Virus record (IMG/VR): IMGVR_UViG_3300035212_000356
Span: 1 to 38,746 of that record
Direction: 5' to 3' (one strand)
DNA: 38,746 nt
From: a virus
The notes beneath the pieces were generated by a model, which was not told where the DNA came from, searched no databases, and saw only the letters and a list, made by a program, of their open reading frames with translations. Made by a program: the position numbers and the translations under genes. Shown here piece by piece: positions 25,448 to 33,845 of this stretch. The stretch's first letter is position 1; every line of letters begins with the position of its first letter.

Positions 25448-25462
25448 AGAAATATCTTATAC

Positions 25463-25493
25463 AAAAAAAGAGAGGCAGAATTAACTACCTCTC
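25463..25493 (-). terminator. Rho-independent terminator of major capsid gene
   Basis: A 9-base stem (GAGAGGCAG at 25470-25478 with CTACCTCTC at 25485-25493) and 6-base loop, followed on the minus strand by seven T (25463-25469). One pair is U-G in minus-strand RNA but an A/C mismatch on the plus strand, confirming direction. It lies 22 bases after the capsid stop codon. Confidence 0.88.
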
Positions 25494-25515
25494 AATTATA
25501 TAATCTATTTTGAGA

Positions 25516-26856
25516 CTATGCTCCTTTTAACATTACGAAGTTATTACGAGCGATAACACATAAAGCTCTTTCTGATAACATGTGTAATTCATTAGCATCT
25601 AAGCTAGAGTTGTTAGCACCACCTGCTGAACCTGTTTGCCAAACTTTATAACGTCTGTCTTCAGTAGCAGATTTACGGTATTTAACATGTAAGAAAGGTA
25701 ATGAAGCGTTAGCTCCTAATACGTTGTCATACACAGTTTTAACACCAGTTGGACACATAACACCATTTACTGTAGCGTTTCCTGAGAATAAACCACGAGC
25801 AGTTGGATCATCTAAATATTTCCATTGAGACTTGTAGATTTCATAACCAGCTAATTTAAATCCAGTGAATCCTAAATTTAAAGCCGTATCCTCAGAGTTG
25901 TCAAAAGCACCATAAGAAGTACCACCAACACCATAAGAGTTTTGAGAAGCTAACATAGCATCAATAGCTCTATCTTGAGCAAATCTATTGAACATTAAGT
26001 ATTCAGAGATTGCACCTTGCTTATTTAAACGGTCTAAGATTTCATCAACGTCAGTTAAGTCAGTGATTAAACCATCAAAAATATTTCCTTGTTCAACAGC
26101 TTCGAAGAAACCTTCTGTACCTGTAAATCCAGCAGTAGCCGCAGCTGAACCACTTTCGAAAGAAACACCTTCAATCATACCCATCTCGATGTAGTCATCA
26201 AAACGCTGACGAGTTTGAGAACGAGATTTTAAGTACCATAAGTAACCCATTCCTCCTTCACCTTCAACTTCAATCCAACCAATTTGAGACATATCAGAAC
26301 CATTAACTGAATCTTTCTCTTTGATGATGATTGGTTTGTTTTCGAAGATGTCTGGGTTTGCTTCTAAAGACTCAGCTCTACCTTCAGTTCCTTTTCTATA
26401 CTCGTTAGAGTAAGCGAAACATTTAATAGCAGTTGTTCCGATAGCCCATCCAGCAGAAGCAGAAGGTAATACTGTAAAAGTATCTGTTGTTACAACTGAT
26501 ACGATACCTTTGTCTTCATTAGTTCCGTCATTAAAGATAACAGTATCGTTAACTCTAAATGTGTGAGCAGCCAAAGTGAATACATTCGAAGAACGAGTTA
26601 CACCTGTACCAACTGGTCTTAAACGACCTTCTTCAGACCATTTAATTAAGTCAGATTGCATTGGCGCTTCTTGTCCCATTCTTTCGATGAAACCTTTGAT
26701 TGATTGATTACCGTATCTTGAGAACTCTTTGTTCATCAATTCTGGTAAGTACTGATTTGAAAAGTCGAAGTCAGTAGCTTCTAAATAGTTGCTAGACAAA
26801 ATTTCTTTTGTAGCTGTAGGAGTTAATTTTACTCCTGGGATTGCTTCTAATGCCAT
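25516..26856 (-). CDS. Major capsid protein (HK97 fold, crAss-like type)
   Basis: A 446-residue major capsid protein. The N-terminal arm (residues 1-60) ends in GNQSIKGFIERMGQEAPMQSDLI. Residues about 70-125 form a beta-strand insertion (VFTLAAHTFRVNDTVIFNDG ... DTFTVLPSA). Residues about 173-195 (KPIIIKEKDSVNGSDMSQIGW) and the following GYLWYLKSRSQTRQRFDDY and GTEGFFEAV motifs match the crAss-like capsid pattern, as does LDRLNKQGAISE. It follows an acidic scaffold-like gene and is followed by a strong terminator, fitting high, isolated expression. Codon use here is slightly less AT-biased than in neighbours. No cleavage protease is seen nearby. Confidence 0.92.
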   Translation of the reverse strand: MALEAIPGVKLTPTATKEILSSNYLEATDFDFSNQYLPELMNKEFSRYGNQSIKGFIERMGQEAPMQSDLIKWSEEGRLRPVGTGVTRSSNVFTLAAHTFRVNDTVIFNDGTNEDKGIVSVVTTDTFTVLPSASAGWAIGTTAIKCFAYSNEYRKGTEGRAESLEANPDIFENKPIIIKEKDSVNGSDMSQIGWIEVEGEGGMGYLWYLKSRSQTRQRFDDYIEMGMIEGVSFESGSAAATAGFTGTEGFFEAVEQGNIFDGLITDLTDVDEILDRLNKQGAISEYLMFNRFAQDRAIDAMLASQNSYGVGGTSYGAFDNSEDTALNLGFTGFKLAGYEIYKSQWKYLDDPTARGLFSGNATVNGVMCPTGVKTVYDNVLGANASLPFLHVKYRKSATEDRRYKVWQTGSAGGANNSSLDANELHMLSERALCVIARNNFVMLKGA

Positions 26857-26877
26857 TTTTTAAATGTTTTTTTGTTT

Positions 26878-27891
26878 TTATACTAATTTAAACTTAATAC
26901 CACTTGGGATATTTTCTTGTGCCTTTCGCATACCACCCATGTCAATGTTCTTACTACTCTTAATCTCTTCCTCAATAGCCCTTGCTTTTGCGGTCTCATA
27001 AACATTCTGTAAGATGCTATCATAATTCATAGCTACATATAATGCCTTGTGGTATCCTTCAGGATCTTTTATCAAACCATTCTCATCTAAGAACTTTCCA
27101 AAAAAGCTCATTACATTTGATTGGTCGTTTTTAACAGCTTCTACATTACTTACCTTTTGACTAATTACTTCATCTCCAACTTTAAAATCAAAACCTTTGA
27201 AATCATTAGAGAATAATTCATTTGTCTTTTGTAAGAAGTATTCTGATTGCTGTTTACCTGCCTCTTCTTGGTTTTTAAGTCCTTCAACAAACTGTTTAGC
27301 TTGCATATAGTCTTCTGGAATTACTGCATCATTAGACACCGCTAATGGAGCTTTGTATTTATCCTTCAAGCTATCGAAGTACTTTAACGCCTCTGAATGA
27401 GACTTCTTAAAAGAACGTACTTTTTTATTGATATCTCTCTCATCGTCAACATCCTCGTCATATCCGTAAGTATCTAAAAACTCATCTTCAATTTCTTCGT
27501 CAGTGTACTCTGGATTCATTTCCTTTAGGTAATTCTTAATGATTACTTCTTCAGGTAATGTAGAGAAATCTTTTTGAAGTTCCAGGTAGTCGTTGTAACT
27601 TCTACCTGTTTCTTTTTTATAATCTAAGTAAGATTTAATATCCTCTGGTATTTCAGAATCTTCATTCCTAGATACTTTTGACATTAACTCTTCTTTAGAC
27701 TTTAGATATTCTAAAATATCGTCATCATTATTAAATGTAAGAACGCTGTCTTGTACATCTTCTTGTACATCTTCTTCGTTGTTCACTTTATCTACCTGTT
27801 CATTGTCCATGAACTCGGTATTATCTTGAGCAGTTGTGTTGTCTACTTCTTGAGGAGCATCTTGTTCTCCTTCTAATCTGAATTTAAACAT
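26878..27891 (-). CDS. Putative scaffolding protein (337 aa)
   Basis: A 337-residue, very acidic, helical protein between portal and capsid genes, the usual place and composition for a scaffolding protein that guides procapsid assembly. Residues 15-60 are Asp/Glu/Gln-rich, including an exact EDVQ-EDVQ duplication encoded by a 12-base tandem repeat near 27752-27775. A central acidic segment (EEIEDEFLDTYGYDEDVDDERD) precedes coiled-coil helices, and the C-terminus is basic (AQENIPSGIKFKLV), as expected for capsid contact. No protease motif is visible. It has a -7 promoter element 26 bases before its ATG and is co-transcribed with the capsid gene. Confidence 0.72.
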   Translation of the reverse strand: MFKFRLEGEQDAPQEVDNTTAQDNTEFMDNEQVDKVNNEEDVQEDVQDSVLTFNNDDDILEYLKSKEELMSKVSRNEDSEIPEDIKSYLDYKKETGRSYNDYLELQKDFSTLPEEVIIKNYLKEMNPEYTDEEIEDEFLDTYGYDEDVDDERDINKKVRSFKKSHSEALKYFDSLKDKYKAPLAVSNDAVIPEDYMQAKQFVEGLKNQEEAGKQQSEYFLQKTNELFSNDFKGFDFKVGDEVISQKVSNVEAVKNDQSNVMSFFGKFLDENGLIKDPEGYHKALYVAMNYDSILQNVYETAKARAIEEEIKSSKNIDMGGMRKAQENIPSGIKFKLV

Positions 27892-27917
27892 ACTATTTGA
27901 TTTGATTTAATTTTTTG

Positions 27918-27925
27918 CAAAGTTA
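27918..27925 (-). promoter_or_regulatory. Promoter for scaffold/capsid unit (TAACTTTG)
   Basis: TAACTTTGCAAAAAATT on the minus strand matches the Bacteroidota -7 element and lies 26 bases before the scaffold-like ATG, in the gap after the portal stop codon. No TTG is found at the -33 distance. The CAAA after TTTG matches the promoters at 24574, 25440 and 33837. Confidence 0.58.
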
Positions 27926-27955
27926 TGAATTATTTTGTAAGAATTTTAATACCTA

Positions 27956-30397
27956 CTATCTAGGTTCAAACTCTCCTAACGAGAACGAATCCAAACTATC
28001 ATTTGTACTCTCGAAGTTAATTGATGGTAAATCTTTTTTACGCTGCTCAACTAATTTTGATTGCTGTGTGGCTTGTAGCTTTGTTCTCTCGTCTTTTCTA
28101 TCTTCCTTCATAGCTTCCTTATTAGTCATTCCTTGCACCTCTATTCCTTTTAACTGCATATTGTAGTCGAACTCTATCTGCATTAACTGCTTTTTAAATT
28201 CAACCTCCATCTGCATCTTTCTTATCTCTCCTTCAATTCTAGCGGTTTCTACTTGTGCTTTAGACTGTCCCTCTAATTGAATTAACTGAGCTTTACTTTG
28301 AGAGGCTGCTTGAGCGCTCTGCATATTTCCTTCTGTTTGAGCTTGAATCTCCTCCATCTTACGACTCTGCATCTCATCCATTCTTTTTTTCTTACGAACA
28401 GAAAGGTATTTAGTAGCAAGCTTTATATTTTTAATACCCATAATAGCGTACTTATCTTCAACACCAAGATTCCCAGCTTTTATTTCAAATGATATGTCTC
28501 CCTCTAATTTAGCTCTTTCCTCCTCATCAGGAACTAACTCTATAAATATAGCAAAGTCGTGTAGGTATAGTTTCTTAATACTTTCAAGGCTTTCTACATT
28601 AAGAGATGAAATCTTTTGAATTAAATCATTCTTAGATTGAGAGAACTGAAGTACATCTGATATTCTAGTGGATATACATTTAGCTAACTCTCTAGTTATA
28701 AACATACTAGCCTCAAGTATATGTCTTGTAGCCACGTTAGATGAATAAGCTGCCATCTTTTGAATACCAACTAAACTATTTTTATCAGGATTACTTCCGT
28801 CAATAGCTTGATTAATACCTGTTGCCTGAGCAATCATATCCATGGAAATCTGAATACTATTCCATAGAGACGATATCTTGTCTTGTCCAGATGAGTGTCT
28901 AACTTCTTGAATTGGAACTTTACCATTATTAAATTCTCCACCTGAAGTAGAGCTTCTACCAATAACAGATCCTGTTTGAAAGTACATATTCAGCGCATCT
29001 TCAATTGTGTACGCATTACCACTTCCTAAATTGATACCTGTAATACCATCAATATCAATGTATTGACCATCAGGAACTACTCTTTGTTTTATTTGTTGTA
29101 ATTTCAACCAAGACATTTGAATGTCGTCAGCAAATGGTATAATTCTATTAACAGTTGAATCAATAAATCCCTTGTACATTTTAGGAGCGTTAACAATGTA
29201 GTTTGGAAGTGCTTTAGATAGGTTTGATTTCTCCTTAACCATGTTCTTACATACTTCCCACTCTAACAATATATTAGTACCTAAAACTAAAACCCCTTCA
29301 AACCAAACCTCTTCAATTTTAGTTAGCTTTTCAAAGTCAGCATCTCCAGCTCCCTTATAAATAAAGTCTGTTGTTTTAGATATAATTTTACTACCTCCTT
29401 TTGAATTCTTTTTCTTTTTCCAAATCTTCTCTCTTGATGTCTTGTAATTAAAGTATAGTAGTCCTAACTTACCATCTAAGGTATCTCTGTTTTGACCGTT
29501 AAAATTTAATTCGTAATAGTTATTCCAAGATGAAGATATTCCGTTTAATATCTCTCTCTGTTCTGGAGAAAGATTTGGGTATTCTTTATATACTTCTGAT
29601 ATGTTTACATTCTTATACTCTCCGAAATAAAAACAATCTTGAAAGTAAGGATCTTCTGTGTAGCTCCATATTAAGTTAGCTGGATCAACATAATCAATTT
29701 TAATACCATCATTAGGAGTGTATCTATGTTTTCCAACACCGACACCAACCTCTACAATATCTTTTTCAATTCTTCTTCTTACGATTTGGTTGTATGAGTT
29801 CTCTTCAAAAACTGTGGCTATAGCTAACTCATTAGACACTTCAATTCCTGGCTTATACTCCAACTCCATCTGAACGTCAAGCTCTTCTTTGCTTTCAGGT
29901 ATTTTATCCACAGGAACAGAACCTAAAGTAACTCCTAATTGATTCTTGGCTTCAACAATAAAATCCTTAGTCATCATATCTTTCTCAAGATTCTCTTTCT
30001 TTTCAATCCTTTCTTTTACAGATGTAGGATCGATAGCTCTGGCTCTTACAGAGAATTCTCTTTGAGCAATACCGTTAATAAGTATGTCGCAATACTTAGG
30101 TATAACAGGAACGATTCTCCAGTCAAGATTTAAGTAAGACATGTCTCCATTTACAGCGAAGTAGGTCTTATACTTTGCAGTACCCTGCATGCCATTAGCA
30201 TACATTCTTCTCTTGTGGAACTCATCCCTTTGGTCGTAATACCTACAAGAAGCTCCATTTCTCTTAAACCACTCATACTGAATAGCTTCTGCAACTTGTA
30301 ACCCATAATCAGATGACTTTTGAACCTCAAAACTCTCATTCTGGCTTGGGAAGCTTCTATATGTAATAGAAACACCACCTACTTTTTTAATACTCAT
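27956..30397 (-). CDS. Portal protein (813 aa, crAss-like type)
   Basis: The dodecameric portal through which DNA is packaged and ejected. At 813 residues it is long, like portals of crAss-like and related podoviruses. The N-terminal region has YDQRDEFHKRRMYANGMQG and MSYLNLDWRIVPVIPKYCDI, followed by INGIAQREFSVRARAIDPTS, typical of that group. The central part has the portal pattern of AQATGINQAIDGSNPDKNSLV. Residues about 640-770 are a Gln/Lys/Met-rich coiled coil (barrel extension), and the C-terminus ends SLGEFEPR before a TAG stop. It follows the terminase gene by 2 bases, probably translationally linked. Confidence 0.93.
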   Translation of the reverse strand: MSIKKVGGVSITYRSFPSQNESFEVQKSSDYGLQVAEAIQYEWFKRNGASCRYYDQRDEFHKRRMYANGMQGTAKYKTYFAVNGDMSYLNLDWRIVPVIPKYCDILINGIAQREFSVRARAIDPTSVKERIEKKENLEKDMMTKDFIVEAKNQLGVTLGSVPVDKIPESKEELDVQMELEYKPGIEVSNELAIATVFEENSYNQIVRRRIEKDIVEVGVGVGKHRYTPNDGIKIDYVDPANLIWSYTEDPYFQDCFYFGEYKNVNISEVYKEYPNLSPEQREILNGISSSWNNYYELNFNGQNRDTLDGKLGLLYFNYKTSREKIWKKKKNSKGGSKIISKTTDFIYKGAGDADFEKLTKIEEVWFEGVLVLGTNILLEWEVCKNMVKEKSNLSKALPNYIVNAPKMYKGFIDSTVNRIIPFADDIQMSWLKLQQIKQRVVPDGQYIDIDGITGINLGSGNAYTIEDALNMYFQTGSVIGRSSTSGGEFNNGKVPIQEVRHSSGQDKISSLWNSIQISMDMIAQATGINQAIDGSNPDKNSLVGIQKMAAYSSNVATRHILEASMFITRELAKCISTRISDVLQFSQSKNDLIQKISSLNVESLESIKKLYLHDFAIFIELVPDEEERAKLEGDISFEIKAGNLGVEDKYAIMGIKNIKLATKYLSVRKKKRMDEMQSRKMEEIQAQTEGNMQSAQAASQSKAQLIQLEGQSKAQVETARIEGEIRKMQMEVEFKKQLMQIEFDYNMQLKGIEVQGMTNKEAMKEDRKDERTKLQATQQSKLVEQRKKDLPSINFESTNDSLDSFSLGEFEPR

Positions 30398-30399
30398 AT

Positions 30400-33024
30400 C
30401 TAATTTTTATACATCTTTAAGTTAACCGTAACCTCTCTTGCTTGCTCTTTTGGAGTATATAGTCTTCTATTTACAGCCATGATTGCTAAGCCTGAACTAA
30501 TAGAGGCATCAAATTTAGTTCTATTTGTAACATCAAACGCCATCCAGTCTTCTAATGTAAAGTTAAATGGCATATATCCTATTTCTTCTGTTTCGTTGTT
30601 TCTGCCAACGAATTTCTCTATGTAAGCTTCTATTGCTGACGCATGCATTTGTCTAACATCTTCACTTGAGTTTGGCATTCCTCCCAATTCTTTCTCTGTT
30701 GGAGATAGTCTATTTGAGGCTTTATCAAACCTTGTAACTGAGTATCCTCTATATCCTCTATTTTTAAAGTGATAAAGTAATCTCGGTTTATTATTTTCAG
30801 CTAAGATAGGCATTCCGTAGAACACACAAGCCATTAGCACATCTTCAAAAAACATTTCTGCTGTCTTTGGTCTTGAAACATATTCTAAAAAGAACGCATT
30901 ACTAGGAACATCTCCTAATGTAAATGAAGTAAGACCATGTAAAGCACCTTTAGACGCTCTTGATGTTTCTTCGTTATATGTTCCATCTTTTCTAACTCCC
31001 TCAACAGTTCCAGATATGTCGTATGTATCACAACCAAAAGCTCCAAGATCATCATTTAAAGGATGTTTTGAATACCCTCCATGATTCATTTTTATTTCAA
31101 ATCTATTCTGTAACTCTTCAGGAGGTATCCAGGATACTAAAAACCTACCTCTTTCATTTGGTTTCCATTCAACTACTGAATCTTTAACACCATCCTTCCA
31201 CTGAAAGTTACCTCTAACTAATGTTTTTTCAACCTCAAACTCATCATTAAACTTCATTTGAGATATAATTCTCTCTATATTAAATAATGATTGATGTAGT
31301 TCATCTCTAAACGCCTCGTCTGTAGTCATTGGAAACGCTCTTAACTCTTCATTATAAGATATATCGCTTTCTTTTTTCTTGCTACTTCTTTTAGCCTCTA
31401 AAAACTGAATACTACCAATCGTTTTATATTCTCCTTGCACATTATAATAACCACTTCCTTTTTCAACTATTTCATGACACACTCCGTATTTATCAGTAAA
31501 CTCCTCCATGTTCTTGTGTGCTGGAAGAAAGTATGAGTAAAGACCAGATGGTGTTCTTCCTGTTATACTATTTCTTTTTTTAACATCAGACAAAAGATAT
31601 ATATTCTTAAACTCTCTACCTCCATTATTCATAGCGTTTGCAGTAGAACCTAAGAACGCCTTACCAACTACCCTACCTCCAGTGTCAAATGTTGGAGATA
31701 CTTGTCCCCAGTGTTTTTCAAAGTTGTGTGGTTTACTCCATTTACTAATCTCATCACCAAGATACCTAAACATTTTCTGACCATCATACGCATCATCTTT
31801 TGTTGGTAAGTAGTCAATCAATGTATTTAAGTAGTCGTCTGTGTTTGTGTCTTTATTTTTCTTTGAAACCTTACTTCTGTCAGAAGGCTTTGCAAACTCT
31901 AAGAACTTTTTACTATCCTCAGCTCCTTTTACAATAGGCTTGAAGAAGAATGGTAAATTTAAGTATCCATAACTAAACTTAGAGAATGCTTTAGCAGCGT
32001 CATCAGCAGTTTTAGATGTCATACCTAGCCTTGCATTTGAAATAGAAGTTCCATCGTTAAGTAACTGACATAAAATCTGATATGTATAACCAGTACGTCT
32101 TGACTTAACAAATAACTCTCCTAAACATCTTGGATCTACAATACAAGCCTGTGTAAAATAAAACATATCTCTTTGGGCATACCTAAAGTCCATGTAGTCT
32201 CCGTTATCCTCCATCTTAACCCACTGAAGCGCAAAGTAATGAGTACCAGTTAAGTATTCAGGTTTTCCATTATTCATAAACCAAATACCTTCTCTTCTTC
32301 TCCTGAACTCTTCAATTATATATTCTATATACGACTCAGCATTATCTTGACTTAGTCCACTTGGAACATCCTGTCTTTTCCAGTGTTGATCCTCTTTCTT
32401 TAACTTAGAAAATAATATGTCTTTCTTTGCAGGTACAGATGGTAGCGTAATATTTAGATTATGTAACCTAAGCACCTCTCCTTTAGTTCCTTTTGGACAT
32501 AGTAGTATTGAGTCATTACTTTCGTCGTACCAATTTTTGTAGTAGTCCTTTAAAGGCAAAAACTCTCCAGTAGCAAACTTTTCAGGATACCCTCTTTTGA
32601 ATTCATTTTCCTTAAGGTTTATATTGTCGGCATCAATCTGCATCCTTAGCTCAATTAAAGAAGCGTCAATCTCTACAATAGCTTGGTGAATAAGTGGTTT
32701 TACAGAAATAGCTAAATGGTGTTTAGAAGGATCTAAATCATCGTAATTTATCTTCCCTCTAAGAGCCTCTCTAAGTATATTTAATGCTAAGTCACCAGAC
32801 TTAATTAATCTCTTAACATACCTCTTTAATTTCTCATCTGAAGGTGCGCTAGAGCTATTTTGCCATCTAACTATTAAGTCCTTACCGTATTTGAACGAAT
32901 CGACTTTAGCCTTTACAATTGTCTTAACCTTATCAGGCTCAACCATAGACATATCAATAGGGTACTCTAATCCTTCGATTACAGTGTCTACAGCTATCTC
33001 AATATCTTTGCTAAGTCCTAACAT
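30400..33024 (-). CDS. terL: Terminase large subunit (TerL)
   Basis: The ATP-driven DNA packaging motor and nuclease, 874 residues. The first 250 residues are a helical N-terminal extension. The ATPase follows: variant P-loop FVKSRRTGYT (about residue 305), Walker B MFRYLGDEISKW (about 420; Asp-Glu), and coupling motif FLGSTANAMNNGG (about 450). The RNase H-like nuclease has GCDTYDI (about 667), an acidic/Glu region after MPILAENNKP, and the final Asp in TKFDASISSGLA (about 839). No separate small terminase was recognised in the window. The start overlaps the GroES-like gene by 7 bases. Confidence 0.94.
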   Translation of the reverse strand: MLGLSKDIEIAVDTVIEGLEYPIDMSMVEPDKVKTIVKAKVDSFKYGKDLIVRWQNSSSAPSDEKLKRYVKRLIKSGDLALNILREALRGKINYDDLDPSKHHLAISVKPLIHQAIVEIDASLIELRMQIDADNINLKENEFKRGYPEKFATGEFLPLKDYYKNWYDESNDSILLCPKGTKGEVLRLHNLNITLPSVPAKKDILFSKLKKEDQHWKRQDVPSGLSQDNAESYIEYIIEEFRRRREGIWFMNNGKPEYLTGTHYFALQWVKMEDNGDYMDFRYAQRDMFYFTQACIVDPRCLGELFVKSRRTGYTYQILCQLLNDGTSISNARLGMTSKTADDAAKAFSKFSYGYLNLPFFFKPIVKGAEDSKKFLEFAKPSDRSKVSKKNKDTNTDDYLNTLIDYLPTKDDAYDGQKMFRYLGDEISKWSKPHNFEKHWGQVSPTFDTGGRVVGKAFLGSTANAMNNGGREFKNIYLLSDVKKRNSITGRTPSGLYSYFLPAHKNMEEFTDKYGVCHEIVEKGSGYYNVQGEYKTIGSIQFLEAKRSSKKKESDISYNEELRAFPMTTDEAFRDELHQSLFNIERIISQMKFNDEFEVEKTLVRGNFQWKDGVKDSVVEWKPNERGRFLVSWIPPEELQNRFEIKMNHGGYSKHPLNDDLGAFGCDTYDISGTVEGVRKDGTYNEETSRASKGALHGLTSFTLGDVPSNAFFLEYVSRPKTAEMFFEDVLMACVFYGMPILAENNKPRLLYHFKNRGYRGYSVTRFDKASNRLSPTEKELGGMPNSSEDVRQMHASAIEAYIEKFVGRNNETEEIGYMPFNFTLEDWMAFDVTNRTKFDASISSGLAIMAVNRRLYTPKEQAREVTVNLKMYKN

Positions 33025-33569
33025 ATCATTAATACTCTTCTTTGTTTCATCATATAAAGCTTTTGGTCTTCTATATTAAATTCGTATTCTGAATCCTTCA
33101 TAAAGCCAATCTTGTCTCCATTTTTAAATCCTTTTGACAACATATCTGTATTTGCATACTTCAATACCCCAAATTGCTCCTCCTCTTTAATACCTTCGTA
33201 CTCGTAATCCTTTTTTAAAGGTTCTACAAAACAATAAGGCTCTAAAGCTATGTAGTTATTTGAATTTCTTTTTATTACCATATACGACAGTTCTGGCTCA
33301 ACATAGAAAAGGTTATCTTGAATGTGATACTTGCTCTCTCTCTGGTAGCCTTTATTGTCATAGTAAATTCTAAATGTATTATGACCTACAACTAACGTAT
33401 CTCCGACTTCAGCAGGACCATCATATCCAATTGGAACTTGGATAATCTCTGCAAGTCTTTGAGTAAAGTTGTGATCTTCTAAAGATACATTTACAATCAA
33501 TCCATTAGATTCACTGTTATACCTTTGTTCGTTCAAAGGTTTAACTATAAAATAATGAGGACTCTTCAT
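33018..33569 (-). CDS. GroES-like (Cpn10-fold-like) protein upstream of terL
   Basis: A 183-residue protein with features of phage co-chaperonin-like proteins found before terL in several marine phages. The segment IGYDGPAEVGDTLVVGHNTFRIYYD (residues about 47-71) resembles the Cpn10 dome strand VKVGDxVL with the adjoining HHNVFR motif, and KNGDKIGFMKDSEYEFNIEDQKLYMM (residues about 148-173) repeats a similar barrel-like pattern. If so it could replace host GroES in folding capsid proteins, as T4 gp31 does. The mobile loop of true GroES is not obvious, so it may only share the fold. This is an inference from recalled patterns. Confidence 0.42.
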   Translation of the reverse strand: MKSPHYFIVKPLNEQRYNSESNGLIVNVSLEDHNFTQRLAEIIQVPIGYDGPAEVGDTLVVGHNTFRIYYDNKGYQRESKYHIQDNLFYVEPELSYMVIKRNSNNYIALEPYCFVEPLKKDYEYEGIKEEEQFGVLKYANTDMLSKGFKNGDKIGFMKDSEYEFNIEDQKLYMMKQRRVLMIC

Positions 33570-33576
33570 GATTTAA

Positions 33577-33801
33577 TTAAATACTTGTGTCGTACTCAAT
33601 ATGAGATACGGAGTCAATGTTAAATGATTTCCATATCATCTTAACGTCTTCATCAATTTCTCTTACATAGATGTCAAAGAACTTATCTTCTTTTATTATG
33701 TCTGATATTTCCTTAGAATTACCAGATACTTTTGTACCGACTTGGTAGTGCATTGCTGTCTTCAAATCTGGTCCAATTGATATTTTTCTAATCAATTTCA
33801 T
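33577..33801 (-). CDS. Small conserved protein (74 aa) upstream of terL
   Basis: A 74-residue mixed alpha/beta protein (KLIRKISIGPDLKTAMHYQVG ... WKSFNIDSVSHIEYDTSI). Proteins with this opening occur next to terL in other phages by recollection, but function is unknown; a small packaging or regulatory factor is possible. It is the first gene after the -7 element at 33837 (35 bases upstream) and starts the packaging/portal unit. Confidence 0.6.
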   Translation of the reverse strand: MKLIRKISIGPDLKTAMHYQVGTKVSGNSKEISDIIKEDKFFDIYVREIDEDVKMIWKSFNIDSVSHIEYDTSI

Positions 33802-33836
33802 TTTTTATTTTTTTAAATTAAATTAAACTTTATTTG

Positions 33837-33844
33837 CAAAGATA
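33837..33844 (-). promoter_or_regulatory. Promoter for packaging/portal unit (TATCTTTG)
   Basis: TATCTTTGCAAATAAAG on the minus strand is an exact Bacteroidota -7 element, 35 bases before the 74-residue gene. It overlaps the end of the preceding gene's stop region by none (that gene ends at 33846). No TTG is found in the -33 window. Sequence identical to the 24574 element through CAAATA. Confidence 0.6.
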
Positions 33845-33845
33845 C

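Noticed and set aside
27956-27958. Stop-codon reassignment (TAG read as Gln), as in some crAss-like phages
   Set aside because: The portal ends naturally at TAG after GEFEPR, and TGA and TAA also end genes in sensible places; no gene needs read-through.
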